From assembly GCA_964510955.1 (NCBI GenBank), contig CAZEDW010000009.1, positions 1 through 64,000 on the forward strand: DNA of 64,000 nucleotides, given 5' to 3'. The notes under the pieces were generated by a model. The model made no database searches and was not told the DNA's origin. It saw only the letters and a list, made by a program, of their open reading frames with translations. A program made the position numbers and the translations under genes. The DNA comes from JAFLCM01 sp964510955. Its GTDB lineage: Bacteria; Planctomycetota; Phycisphaerae; Phycisphaerales; UBA1924. Positions 7,901 to 16,635 of this stretch are shown here, piece after piece. Position 1 is the stretch's first letter. Each line of letters opens with the position of its first letter.

Positions 7901-7922
7901 CGGCGCGCCGCGCGGCGCGCCG
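7901..7922. repeat. Perfect 22-bp GC palindrome
   Basis: A perfect dyad built of two GGCGCGCC octamers around a CGCG centre, in the 180-bp gap upstream of the PEP-CTERM-like gene. It could be a cruciform, a protein-binding site or a repeat relic; no T-run accompanies it. Confidence 0.6.
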
Positions 7923-8044
7923 ACCCCAAGACAAGCATCCCGCACCGGACCGGGTGCCTCCATAGGGTGAAATCCCCGATCTTGAGAGGGTCCGACGCGC
8001 CCCGTCGTGGAGTGGATACGGCGCTCGCGGTTCCGGCGGTCCAT

Positions 8045-8845
8045 CTACTGGCTGGCGGCCACCACCGCGGGCAAGGCCTCGCCCGCCCGCGCCCGGATGG
8101 ACAGGTCCACCAACTGTGAGATCGGCGTGGGTTCGAGGTTGATCTCCGCGGTGCGGGCTCCGCGCCGGGCGGCTTCCTGGATGAAGCCGGCGGCGGGGTA
8201 CACCACGCTTGAGGTGCCCACGCTGATGAACAGGTCGCAGCGCTCGGCGGCGTCGGACGCGGCTTCCACTGCTTCGCGGGGGAGCGGCTCGCCGAACCAC
8301 ACGACGCTGGGGCGGAGGATTGCGCCGGGGCCGGTGGCGAAGGGAGACGCCGGCGGGAAGCGGTCGAAGGGGTCGGGTCCGGGCTCGACCTCGCGCCGGG
8401 TCTTGACACAGCGCCAGACGATGATGCTGCCGTGGAGTTCGACGACGTTGGTGCTGCCGGCGCGGTGGTGGAGGCGGTCGACGTTCTGTGTGAGGAGGAT
8501 GAACTTGCCGCTGCGCTCGGTTAGGCGGCGTTCCAGTTCCGCGAGCGCGAGATGGCCTGGGTTCGGCTCGGCGGCGAGGCAGCCGAGGCGGCGCCAGTCG
8601 TACCAGCGGGTCACCAGCTCGGGGTCGCGCGCGAAGGCCTCGGGCGTGGCGAGGGTGGCGGGGTCGAAATCCTTCCAGAGCGCGGCCATGTTCCCCGGCA
8701 TGGTCGGTGGCGGCGCGGCGGTTGACGCGGTGACGCCGCGGAAGGTGCGCAGGCCTGACTCGGCGGAGATGCCGGCGCCAGTCAGCACGGCGACGTGACG
8801 GGCGTCGCCGAGCCACTGGGCGAGTTGGCGGATCGCGTCGTCCAT
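8045..8845 (-). CDS. Sir2 family NAD-dependent protein deacylase lacking the zinc cysteines
   Basis: A 266-residue sirtuin that would remove acyl groups from protein lysines using NAD. Present are the GAGIS NAD loop (residues 23-27), TQNVD (119-123), the catalytic His138 in ELHGS, VVWFGE (181-186), GTSSVVYPAAGF and NLEP. It aligns with CobB-type sirtuins. The small-domain zinc site, normally two Cys pairs, is missing: between His138 and VVWFGE there is only Cys146, and the second pair is replaced by a Pro/Ala-rich loop. It is 33 bp downstream of the ChaN-like gene and probably co-transcribed with it. Confidence 0.9.
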   Translation of the reverse strand: MDDAIRQLAQWLGDARHVAVLTGAGISAESGLRTFRGVTASTAAPPPTMPGNMAALWKDFDPATLATPEAFARDPELVTRWYDWRRLGCLAAEPNPGHLALAELERRLTERSGKFILLTQNVDRLHHRAGSTNVVELHGSIIVWRCVKTRREVEPGPDPFDRFPPASPFATGPGAILRPSVVWFGEPLPREAVEAASDAAERCDLFISVGTSSVVYPAAGFIQEAARRGARTAEINLEPTPISQLVDLSIRARAGEALPAVVAASQ

Positions 8846-8878
8846 CGGATCGCCCCCCGGCTCGCGGCGGTGTCGCTG

Positions 8879-9841
8879 CTATTTCATCGACTCGGGCGCG
8901 GGGCCGACGTAGAGGATGAAATCGGCGCGGGACTTGTCCTCGTCGCGGAGGTGATCCGACGACTCGCTGACGAGCGAGATCGTGACGATGCGGGTCGCGG
9001 CGCGCTGGGCCTTGAGGGCCTGCACCAGGCCGCCGGTGTTGTCGACGTGGAAGCTGCCGACCTCGAGGTAGGTCGGCGTGTTGCCGGCGTCGATGCAGTG
9101 GGCGACGGACTCGCTCATGGTCCAGTCCCAGAGCTGCTGCGATCGGAACAGGGCGTCCATGCGCTTCTGGCGATCTTCGGGTGTCTCGGGCTTCTCGGCG
9201 TCGCCCTTGGCGGGCTTGGGCGGCTTGGCGCTGGGCTCGTCGTGGCCCATGAGCTTGTCGAAGGCGTCTCGGTAGGGACCGGTGGCGAGGAACTCGGGGA
9301 TGCGGAAGAGGCGGCGCTGGGAATCGTTGAGCTGCTTCAGCCGGTCGTAGCCCTCGGTGCGGGCCAGGCGCACGTAGCGGCGCGGGGCGTTGGCGGCGAT
9401 GACGGGGCGCTTGGCGACCCTGGCGGACTCGACCATGGCGCGGTGGCCGGGAGGGTAGTTGCCGGGGTTGCGCCGGGCGGCGGTCTCGAAGGCCTTGGCG
9501 TCTGTGACGCCGGCGAGGTAGTCGTCGAGCGCGAGCTGCTCGTCGCGCTCGAAGAACTCCAGCGCCAGCGCCCCGTTGGGAGATTGCTTGAGGGTGTCGC
9601 TGAAGAGCGCGGCGGAGGCGGCGAGACCCAGCGGGTGGCCGTGGCTCTCGCCGACGAGCACGGCCTCGGCGCCGGAGGCGGTGTTGACCAGATCGGACCA
9701 CGAGGCTGACGAGCCGTCGCCGCGGAAAACCGCGACGGCGCGGGCGGCCTCGGGGGTGGGCGGGGGCGTAACGCGGCGGGGCGTTGAGGCACACGCGGCG
9801 AGGGCCAGGGCGGGCAGGAGCGTCAGGATGAGGCGGAGCAT
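8879..9841 (-). CDS. ChaN-like (DUF399) lipoprotein, putative haem/iron-binding
   Basis: A 320-residue lipoprotein with signal peptide and lipobox LAAC at about residue 17. The mature part carries the family start LVGESHGHP and then ALEFFERDEQ, YPPGHRAMVE, IAANAPRRYVRLA, and near the C-terminus a conserved HxxxxG-like stretch (VGSFHVDNTGGL). E. coli ChaN is a haem-binding lipoprotein, but haem binding here is only inferred. A Lys/Pro-rich insert (SAKPPKPAKGDAEKPETPED) interrupts the middle. The sirtuin follows at 33 bp. Confidence 0.82.
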   Translation of the reverse strand: MLRLILTLLPALALAACASTPRRVTPPPTPEAARAVAVFRGDGSSASWSDLVNTASGAEAVLVGESHGHPLGLAASAALFSDTLKQSPNGALALEFFERDEQLALDDYLAGVTDAKAFETAARRNPGNYPPGHRAMVESARVAKRPVIAANAPRRYVRLARTEGYDRLKQLNDSQRRLFRIPEFLATGPYRDAFDKLMGHDEPSAKPPKPAKGDAEKPETPEDRQKRMDALFRSQQLWDWTMSESVAHCIDAGNTPTYLEVGSFHVDNTGGLVQALKAQRAATRIVTISLVSESSDHLRDEDKSRADFILYVGPAPESMK

Positions 9842-9949
9842 CGGGGCAGACTACCGGATCGCGGCGGTGTCACGGGGGCGTGGCTGTCGGGTATCCTCTT
9901 GGGCCCGTTTGGGATCGCGTCCTTCGGCTCTTTTCACCGCTGCGAACAC

Positions 9950-11335
9950 ATGGCCCACCACAAGTCTTCGGACCCCAATATCTTCATTCTGCCCGACCTC
10001 GGCGAGGGCGTTCACGAGGCTGAACTGATCTCCTGGAAGGTCAAGCCGGGCGACATGGTCGAGGAGCACCAGGTCGTGGCCGAGATGGAGACCGACAAGG
10101 CGCTTGTAGAGGTTCCAAGTCCGCGGGCAGGGACGATCGCCGAGCTGTTCGGGAATCCGGGCGACATTCTCAAGGTCGGGAGCCCGGCGTGGACATATGT
10201 GGGGGCTGGGGCGGGCAAGGCGGGCGCTTCCGGGAACGGGTCTTCGAGCGGGGCGGTCGCGTCCGCCCCGGCAAGGTCGGCGCCCGCCAAGGCGGCGGCG
10301 TCGAAGGAGGAGCGCGAGGACGCGGGCACGGTGGTCGGGACGATGTCGGGCTCGCTCGGGGCCGTGACTGCGGAGGCGGGCAAGGCGCTGGCCACGCCGG
10401 CGGTGCGGCGGATCGCGCGCGACCTGGGTGTGGACATCGACACGGTGCGCGGCTCGGGCATCGGGGGTCGGGTGACCGAGAGCGACGTGCGGGCGTCGGC
10501 GTCCGGGGGTGGCGGCGCGGCTTCCGAGGCTCCGGCTCGCCGGGCCGAGGCGCCGGTCGCTCGGCGAGTTGAGGTGCCCGCGACGACCGTGCCGCAGCAG
10601 ACGATCATGCCGGCGCGACCGCCGGTGCTGGTGCCGGCGGCGGACTCGACCCGCATCCCCATCCGCGGCGTGCGGCGCACGATCGCCAACCGCCTGCGCG
10701 AGTCGGTGGACCGTGCGGTTCATTTCAGCGTGATGGACGAGGCCGACGTGACGGAGCTTGACGACGTGCGGAAGCGCACCGCGGCCAGCAGCGGCGAGAA
10801 GCTGTCGTACCTGCCGTTTGTCGTGTCGGCGGTGTGCCGGGCGCTGAAGAAGTTCCCGGCGATGAACGCGCACGTGAACGACGAGGCCGAGGAGATCGTC
10901 CGGCACAACTTCGTGAACATCGGCATCGCCACCGACACCGAGCAGGGGCTGAGCGTGCCGGTGATCCCGATGGCCGATGCGATGGGCGTGCTGGAGATTG
11001 GGCGGCACATTGCCGAGATCGCCCGCATGACGCGGGACCGCAGCATCCCGCGCGAACGGCTGAGCGGCAGCACGTTCACGATTTCAAACGTGGGCAGCTA
11101 TGCCGGGCGGTTCGCCACGCCGATCATCAACTACCCGGAGGTCGGCATCCTGGCGGTGGGACGGACGCGCGACGGGGTGGTGCCCAAGAAGGGCGGCATC
11201 CACATCGTGAAGCTGCTGCCCTTGAGCCTGACGTGCGACCACCGGAGCGTGGACGGGGCGGAGGCGGCGCAGTGCCTGCAGTTGATCATGGAACTGCTCC
11301 AGCAGCCGGAGCAGCTTTTGACGCCGGCGCGGTGA
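9950..11335 (+). CDS. Dihydrolipoamide acyltransferase (E2) of a 2-oxoacid dehydrogenase complex
   Basis: A 461-residue E2 core subunit that transfers acyl groups from lipoate to CoA. An N-terminal lipoyl domain carries the lipoylated lysine in ETDKALVEVP (Lys50). An Ala/Ser/Gly-rich linker leads to the E3-binding domain (residues 148-180, ATPAVRRIARDLGV to GGRVTESDV), a second linker, and the catalytic domain ending in DHRSVDGAE with active-site His431 and Asp435. The ATG at 9950 is followed directly by the lipoyl domain. No E1 or E3 gene is next to it, so pyruvate versus branched-chain substrate cannot be decided from context. Confidence 0.93.
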   Translation: MAHHKSSDPNIFILPDLGEGVHEAELISWKVKPGDMVEEHQVVAEMETDKALVEVPSPRAGTIAELFGNPGDILKVGSPAWTYVGAGAGKAGASGNGSSSGAVASAPARSAPAKAAASKEEREDAGTVVGTMSGSLGAVTAEAGKALATPAVRRIARDLGVDIDTVRGSGIGGRVTESDVRASASGGGGAASEAPARRAEAPVARRVEVPATTVPQQTIMPARPPVLVPAADSTRIPIRGVRRTIANRLRESVDRAVHFSVMDEADVTELDDVRKRTAASSGEKLSYLPFVVSAVCRALKKFPAMNAHVNDEAEEIVRHNFVNIGIATDTEQGLSVPVIPMADAMGVLEIGRHIAEIARMTRDRSIPRERLSGSTFTISNVGSYAGRFATPIINYPEVGILAVGRTRDGVVPKKGGIHIVKLLPLSLTCDHRSVDGAEAAQCLQLIMELLQQPEQLLTPAR

Positions 11336-11377
11336 CGTTCGCGCTGCGGGCGGATGCTTTTGTCGTGACGGGAGCGG

Positions 11378-12745
11378 TTACTTCCCTTGTGTTGACTTTC
11401 CACCCGGCGCCGGCGTGCCGCGCTTGGGGTCGTCGCCGCGCCGGGCGGCGGCTTTGACGAACATCCGGAGTTCCTGGTCGCCGGTGACGGTTTCGGGGAC
11501 GGGCACCCAGCCCCACAGCGCGGGGGCGCCGAGGTTGGAGCAGACCGTCGGCGGCATCCAGTGGAAGCTCACGGGGCAGACCACGTCGAGCTCTTCGCTG
11601 TGGCCGAAGAACTGCCAGCGCTGGGTGAGCGGTGGGGGGCGCGAGGAGAAGTCGCGCTGGCGGGCGATCTGGACGGGGACCCACTCGCCGCCGCCGGACT
11701 TCTCGTCGGGGAGGAAGAACTCGGCCCAGGCGCAGATGATGGGGATGGCGCTCTTGACGCGCGTGGTTGCCTCGGTTTCATCGACGGTCCGGGCGTCGTA
11801 GCCGATCACCAGGCGCGACGGGATGCCGGCGGCGCGCCACACGGCGACCAGCAGGTTGCTCATGTCGAGGATCGGGCCGCGGGCCTGGCGGGCGGCCTCG
11901 GCGGCGCCGTAGGCGGCGTAGCCCTGCACCAGCGCGCCCGAGGGGGCGATGCGGTTGGAGCCTCGCGGAGAGCTTTCGAGGATCACCGCCTGGGGCTGGT
12001 AGAACTGCACCACGCGGCCGGCGAGGTACTTGGCAAGTTGGTACGGCGGGGTGTTTCGCGGGTCTGGACCGCCGGGCGCGTCCCTCAGCCAGCTCTTGGT
12101 GAGGTTGACGACCGTGTCGCTGTCGCTCTCGATGAGCAGTTGCGGCAACAGGCACGCGGCGAGATCGGGGGACCAGGCCTTGGGCCACGCCTGAGCGGCG
12201 GCGCGCTTCTCATCGATCCGCGTCTCCCAGCACGTCATCGGGATCTCGATATGCAGCGTGAGGGTGTTGACGCGGGCGTCGCGGGCGTCCCACGCGCCGA
12301 GGCGGGCGAAGGCCTGGTAGCCCTCCAGCAGGCGCGGCGACTTGGCGATGATCCCGCCGTCGTAGCGCAGCTCGCCGGTGAGGCGGTCGGTCCAGACCTC
12401 GTGCGAGGCGGAGTCTTTGAGCAGGGGGAAGATGATGGTGGCGCTGTCGAAGATCAGCTTGCGGGTGGAGGCGATGGTGTAGGGGTCGTCGTTGTGGGGC
12501 TGCTCGCCGTGGATCTTGACCTCGGCGACGAGGGTCCAGTCGCGGTGGTTGGTGGGGTGGCGGGTGAGGGCGGGGTTCTCGGGGCGCGGGATCGGCGCGG
12601 GCGACTTGACCCCGGCGGCCCTGGTGGCCGCGGGTGACGCCGGGGGCGCGGCGGCGGGGGGAGCAGCTTGACGCGCCGCGGCGGTGGCACCCGCTGCGAA
12701 AAGGACAGCCGCCGTTCCCACGAGATGACGCCGGAAGCTGGGCAT
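11378..12745 (-). CDS. Exported transglutaminase-like protein without catalytic triad
   Basis: A 455-residue protein from the ATG at 12745 (a TTG 21 bp further upstream is also in frame). A signal peptide is followed by an Ala/Pro linker. Residues about 280-365 match the transglutaminase-like core: RGPILDMSNLLVAVWRAAG with IPSRLVIGY, then CAWAEFFLP and GEWVPV. The residues at the three catalytic positions are changed: Cys is Ile292, His is Cys338, Asp is Gln359. The protein therefore probably has a binding or structural role. It is convergent with the E2 gene at 42 bp. An N-terminal beta-rich domain (about 60-190) resembles that of other planctomycetal transglutaminase-like proteins. Confidence 0.75.
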   Translation of the reverse strand: MPSFRRHLVGTAAVLFAAGATAAARQAAPPAAAPPASPAATRAAGVKSPAPIPRPENPALTRHPTNHRDWTLVAEVKIHGEQPHNDDPYTIASTRKLIFDSATIIFPLLKDSASHEVWTDRLTGELRYDGGIIAKSPRLLEGYQAFARLGAWDARDARVNTLTLHIEIPMTCWETRIDEKRAAAQAWPKAWSPDLAACLLPQLLIESDSDTVVNLTKSWLRDAPGGPDPRNTPPYQLAKYLAGRVVQFYQPQAVILESSPRGSNRIAPSGALVQGYAAYGAAEAARQARGPILDMSNLLVAVWRAAGIPSRLVIGYDARTVDETEATTRVKSAIPIICAWAEFFLPDEKSGGGEWVPVQIARQRDFSSRPPPLTQRWQFFGHSEELDVVCPVSFHWMPPTVCSNLGAPALWGWVPVPETVTGDQELRMFVKAAARRGDDPKRGTPAPGGKSTQGK

Positions 12746-12921
12746 GCTGAACGATACGACGCGCAAGAAGGCCGCAGGTTCACGGTTGGGCGGCGGTGGG
12801 GGCCCGGCGGGTCGGGCCGCGCGGCGTGGGCGTGGTGGGTGAGGGGGGTGCCCGGCCTTGACTGGGGGACTGCTGGCGTGTGTTGCGCGAACCCGAATGG
12901 CTTGGGGCGCGTAGATCGCGG

Positions 12922-13230
12922 ATGAATACCGCCGAGCCTGGTGATGCGATGTCGCTGCCCGTGCGCCGTTACATGGTTGTGGAACGGTTCAAACCGGGGA
13001 AGCTGAGCGAGGTGTACCGGCGGTTTGGCGAGCGGGGGCGGATGATGCCGGATGGGTTGCGCTATGTTGATAGTTGGATTACCGCCGACCTGACGATGTG
13101 CTACCAGTTGATGGAGACGGCGGACGCCGCGCTGTTTGGGGAGTGGACGCGGAACTGGGATGATCTGGTGGAGTTTGAGATAGTCGAGACGGTGTCATCG
13201 GCGGAGGCGCGGCGAAGGGTCCTGGGTTGA
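12922..13230 (+). CDS. DUF3303-like small protein
   Basis: A 102-residue cytoplasmic protein. The segment YMVVERFKPGK, then FGERGRMMPDGLRYVDSWI, LTMCYQLMETAD and WNWDDLVEFEIVETVSS-like sequence fit the DUF3303 group of small ferredoxin-like-fold proteins, whose biochemical role is unknown. ATG 12922 is used; ATG 12949 (MSLPVRRYM) is an alternative start closer to the conserved part. It stands alone between two minus-strand genes. Confidence 0.75.
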   Translation: MNTAEPGDAMSLPVRRYMVVERFKPGKLSEVYRRFGERGRMMPDGLRYVDSWITADLTMCYQLMETADAALFGEWTRNWDDLVEFEIVETVSSAEARRRVLG

Positions 13231-13359
13231 GTCTGGATCGTCTCGGCCCCGTGCCCGAACCAAAAGAGGTGGTTCATTACGCTTGAACACGAGCGGGGAG
13301 CGGCTCGCGGCGTTGCTGATCGAGCGAGTACCCGGCGACACGCAAGCCGTTATCAAGGG

Positions 13360-13800
13360 TCACTTGAGGCGCGTGCGGCGGCGCTTGCGCTTGCGGTTCT
13401 GTCGAAGTGTGATGTGATCCAACAACCACGCATGCCACGCTCGTTGCGCCGCGGGTAGTGAGTACATGGTTCCACACTCGGGGCAAGCTCCTGAGAAAGC
13501 AAGGCCGCTGAGGGCGTACTGGCATTTCGGGCACAGCTTGCAGTAGTGGACGATGATTCGCTTTCGCTGGGTGTGCCAGACCACGAACAGAGCGACCCAG
13601 GAGATCGTCGGACTGGCGAGGATCAACAGTCGGACGGTAGAGACCCAGACCGGAAGCGATGCCGTGTACGCCGACCCCATACTTGAACGGAGCACCTTGT
13701 CTGTAACCCGATCGATGATCGCGAAACTCGTTGAGGTCAACAATGCAACCCGAGCCCAGGTCTCGGCCGCGACTCGAGGTGGTTCGGGCGGCGGGCTCAT
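13360..13800 (-). CDS. Small membrane protein with C-terminal zinc ribbon
   Basis: A 146-residue protein from ATG 13800. One or two membrane segments (about residues 20-40 and 58-80) are followed by a four-cysteine ribbon CPKCQYALSGL...GACPECG and a very basic tail (KRKRRRTRLK). It resembles the C-terminus of the protein at 4816-5589. An extended frame to 13887 would overlap the SDR gene and is not needed. Role unknown. Confidence 0.65.
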   Translation of the reverse strand: MSPPPEPPRVAAETWARVALLTSTSFAIIDRVTDKVLRSSMGSAYTASLPVWVSTVRLLILASPTISWVALFVVWHTQRKRIIVHYCKLCPKCQYALSGLAFSGACPECGTMYSLPAAQRAWHAWLLDHITLRQNRKRKRRRTRLK

Positions 13801-13834
13801 GCTGCGCTCGGTCAGGCGTGCGATTCGGGAGACC

Positions 13835-14620
13835 TCACAACCCCTGCAGCCTCCCCCCATCCACCGGCACATTGATTCCGTTGACATAGCTCGCCGCCGG
13901 CGAGCACAGGAACGCCACCACGCTCGCGATCTCCTCAGCGGTGCCGAACCGCCCGGCGGGGATCGTCGCTCGCCACTCGTCGGCGATCTGTTCGGCCGTC
14001 TTGTTCGCCGCCTTGGCGCGCCCGGCCATGAGCGTGCGCAGGCGCTCGGTGTCGGTGTAGCCCGGCAGGACGTTGTTGACGGTGATGCCGTGCGGGCCGA
14101 GCTCGCCGGCGAGGGTCTTGGCCCAGTTGGCCACGGCGGCGCGGATGGTGTTGCTCACGCCGAGGTTGGGGATCGGGGCCTTGACGCTGGTGGAGATGAT
14201 GTTGACGACGCGGCCCCACTTGCGGGCCTGCATGTGCGGGGCGACGAGGCGGGCCAGGATCTGGTTGCACACGATGTGCATGCTGAAGGCGGCGGTGAAC
14301 TGCTCGGGCGTGGCGTCGATGGCACGCCCGCCGGGCGGGCCGCCAGTGTTGTTGATGAGGATGTCCACGGGGGCCGCGGCGAGGGTCGGCTCGACGGCCC
14401 GCTGCAGGCCCGCCGGGTCGGCGAAGTCGGCGGCGATGACCGCGTGCCTCGCGCCCTGCCCGACCGGCAGTTCGCGGCGCACCTGCTCGAGCACCTCGGC
14501 GTTGCGGGCCAGCAGCGTGACCGAGGCGCCCAGCTTGGCCAGCTCGAGGGCGCAGGCTTTTCCGATGCCCTGCGTGCTGCCGCACACCAGGGCGCGGCGA
14601 CCATTCAGATTCGTATCCAT
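13835..14620 (-). CDS. Short-chain dehydrogenase/reductase with atypical catalytic motif
   Basis: A 261-residue SDR. The NAD(P)-binding Rossmann motif GSTQGIGKA lies at about residue 14, followed by LINNTGGPP (NNAG equivalent), and the protein ends in the family C-terminus YVNGINVPVDGGRLQGL. The usual Tyr-x-x-x-Lys is not seen: after the conserved Ser (NIISTSVKAPIPN) the helix reads VSNTIRAAVANWAK, so Ser and Arg occupy the Tyr and Lys positions. A subset of FabG-like SDRs shares this SNxxR pattern. The substrate is unknown. The ATG at 14620 opens exactly at the family N-terminus, although the frame continues far upstream. Confidence 0.88.
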   Translation of the reverse strand: MDTNLNGRRALVCGSTQGIGKACALELAKLGASVTLLARNAEVLEQVRRELPVGQGARHAVIAADFADPAGLQRAVEPTLAAAPVDILINNTGGPPGGRAIDATPEQFTAAFSMHIVCNQILARLVAPHMQARKWGRVVNIISTSVKAPIPNLGVSNTIRAAVANWAKTLAGELGPHGITVNNVLPGYTDTERLRTLMAGRAKAANKTAEQIADEWRATIPAGRFGTAEEIASVVAFLCSPAASYVNGINVPVDGGRLQGL

Positions 14621-14785
14621 GGGGGCAATGTAGCGGGTCGGCGCGTGCCTCGGCCGCGCTCGGGGTGATGCGTGGGGCATTCTCCCCGCCTTGGGGACAT
14701 CACGATTGTTTGCCAATCGGGCGGAATAACTCTTGGAAGTCGCGGTTTGGACTGTTAGGCTGCAACCAAGCCAGGAGGTTCCGCC

Positions 14786-16624
14786 ATGCGTATGCAAATG
14801 ATCGCCGCTTCGTTTCTCGCCGCCGGTCTGGGCTCTGTGGCCCTGGGGCAAGCCCCGACGTTTTTCACCGGCCGGGCGTACACGTCGAGCACCTATACCG
14901 TGGACACGGGGTTCATCCCGCCGGACACTAACGGCTGGGTCGGCCCCAATCACTTCGCGGAGCTGATCAACGGTCGGTTCGCGGTGCGCAACAAGTCCAA
15001 CGGCGTGCTGGTGCAGGCGATCTCGCTGGATTCGTTCTGGCTGAACGCCGGGGTGACGCCGAGCAGTTTCGCGTTCGATCCTCGGATCATGTACGACGAG
15101 GCGGCGGGGCGCTGGTACGCGGCGTCGGTGGATAACGCGGGCGGGGCCAACTCTTTCCTGCTGGCGGTCTCGGCGTCGAGCGATCCCACGGGCGCCTGGA
15201 TCGGCTTCAAGATCGATAACGACGCGGACAACTCCAACTGGGCCGATTTTCCGATGCTCGGGTACAACCAGGACGCGGTGTACCTGTCCGCCAACATGTT
15301 CACGCTGGTCGGCGGGGCTTTTCGCACGGCGGTGCTGGTGGTGCCCAAGAGCAGCCTCCTGTCGGGTAACACCGCCGGCGCGACCCTGTTCCAGGACGTC
15401 AACAGCAACGGCACCGGGGCCAACGCGCACCCGGTGATCAGCCTCGACAACAACGCGGCGCGGCGGCTGATCTCGTCGTACAACACGGGCGCCGGCACGC
15501 TCAAGTTCACGGCGATTACCGGGGGCGTCAACTCGCCGGCGCTCGATACCGCGGGAGGGTTCGTGTCGCTGGCGGCCCGCTCCGACCCGCCCACCGCCGA
15601 CCAGCCCGGCCCCAAGCAGAACATCGAGACCGGCGGCAGCAACTTCAAGTCGCCTGCGGTTCAGATGGGCAACCTGTTGTGGGCTGTCCGCACCATCGGG
15701 GTCTCGGGCAACGCGGCGCTGGAGGTGCTGCGGTTCAACGCCACGACCAACGCGCTGCTGGAGACCGTGGTCATCTCGGACGGCGTCGGCACGACCGATT
15801 ACTACTATCCTTCGATCGCCGCCAACGAGCTGGGGGAGGTGGTCATCGGGTTCACGTCTTCCAACAACGAGACGCGCTTCGCGGGGTCCTATTGTGTCGT
15901 CGGACGCCTGGTCGGCAACACGACCTTTTTCTCGGCGCCGACCCAGTTGCAGGCGGGCGTGAGCGATTACCAGGTGCTCGACGGCACGCGCAACCGCTGG
16001 GGCGATTACTCCGCCACCAGCCTGGACCCGGCGGACCACAAGCGGTTCTGGACGATCCAGGAGTTTGTCTCGTCCACCGACCGGTACGCGACGCGTGTGA
16101 CCGAGATCGTCATCTCGGACAACCCGCCGCCGCCGCCGGTGCCCGGCCCGTTCAGCCTTCTGACGCCCGCCAACGGCGCGACCAACGTGCCAACGAGCAC
16201 GTCGCTGCTGGACTGGTCGGATTCATCCGGGGCGGTGAGCTACACGTTCACGCTCGATGACAACTCCGATTTTTCATCGCCCATCTCGAACCTGGTGACC
16301 GGCTCGAGCCAGGTCAACGTCAGCCCGGGCACCCTGCAGCAGTCCACGACGTACTACTGGAAGGTCGTCGCCGCCAACGGCTTCGGCAACACGACCAGCT
16401 CCACGCCGGTCAGCGCGAGCTTCACCACCGAATCGCCCGCTCAGCCCTGCTATTCCGACGCCAACGGCGACGGCACCATCAACACCGTCGACCTGACGCT
16501 GCTGCTTGGATTCTTCGGGCAGGCTGTCGCTCCCGGCACGTTCGGCGACGCCGACCTGAACGGGATCATCAACACCGCGGACCTGGTGACGCTGCTGGGC
16601 AGGTTTGGGCAGAACTGTCCGTAG
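14786..16624 (+). CDS. Secreted protein with Fn3-like domain and GC-type dockerin
   Basis: A 612-residue exported protein with signal peptide (residues 1-22). A large N-terminal domain (about 25-445) begins with FIPPDTNGWVGPNHF and may form a propeller; I do not know its function. A fibronectin-III-like domain follows (about 452-550: LTPANGATNVPTSTSLLDWS, TTYYWKVVAANG). The C-terminal 60 residues hold two EF-hand-like repeats, DANGDGTINTVDLTLLLGFF and DADLNGIINTADLVTLL, each ending FGQ and enclosed by two cysteines: the GC-type dockerin. A ribosome site (AGGAGG) precedes the ATG. Confidence 0.85.
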   Translation: MRMQMIAASFLAAGLGSVALGQAPTFFTGRAYTSSTYTVDTGFIPPDTNGWVGPNHFAELINGRFAVRNKSNGVLVQAISLDSFWLNAGVTPSSFAFDPRIMYDEAAGRWYAASVDNAGGANSFLLAVSASSDPTGAWIGFKIDNDADNSNWADFPMLGYNQDAVYLSANMFTLVGGAFRTAVLVVPKSSLLSGNTAGATLFQDVNSNGTGANAHPVISLDNNAARRLISSYNTGAGTLKFTAITGGVNSPALDTAGGFVSLAARSDPPTADQPGPKQNIETGGSNFKSPAVQMGNLLWAVRTIGVSGNAALEVLRFNATTNALLETVVISDGVGTTDYYYPSIAANELGEVVIGFTSSNNETRFAGSYCVVGRLVGNTTFFSAPTQLQAGVSDYQVLDGTRNRWGDYSATSLDPADHKRFWTIQEFVSSTDRYATRVTEIVISDNPPPPPVPGPFSLLTPANGATNVPTSTSLLDWSDSSGAVSYTFTLDDNSDFSSPISNLVTGSSQVNVSPGTLQQSTTYYWKVVAANGFGNTTSSTPVSASFTTESPAQPCYSDANGDGTINTVDLTLLLGFFGQAVAPGTFGDADLNGIINTADLVTLLGRFGQNCP

Positions 16625-16635
16625 CCGCGCGTGCG

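Noticed and set aside
7458..9794. Minus-strand open frame of 778 codons across the sirtuin and ChaN-like genes
   Set aside because: Arg/Pro/His-rich composition is typical of a shifted frame; the true frames carry all conserved motifs.
14621..16039. Upstream extension of the SDR frame to about 734 codons
   Set aside because: It runs antisense through a dockerin gene and shows no similarity; the SDR N-terminus starts at 14620.
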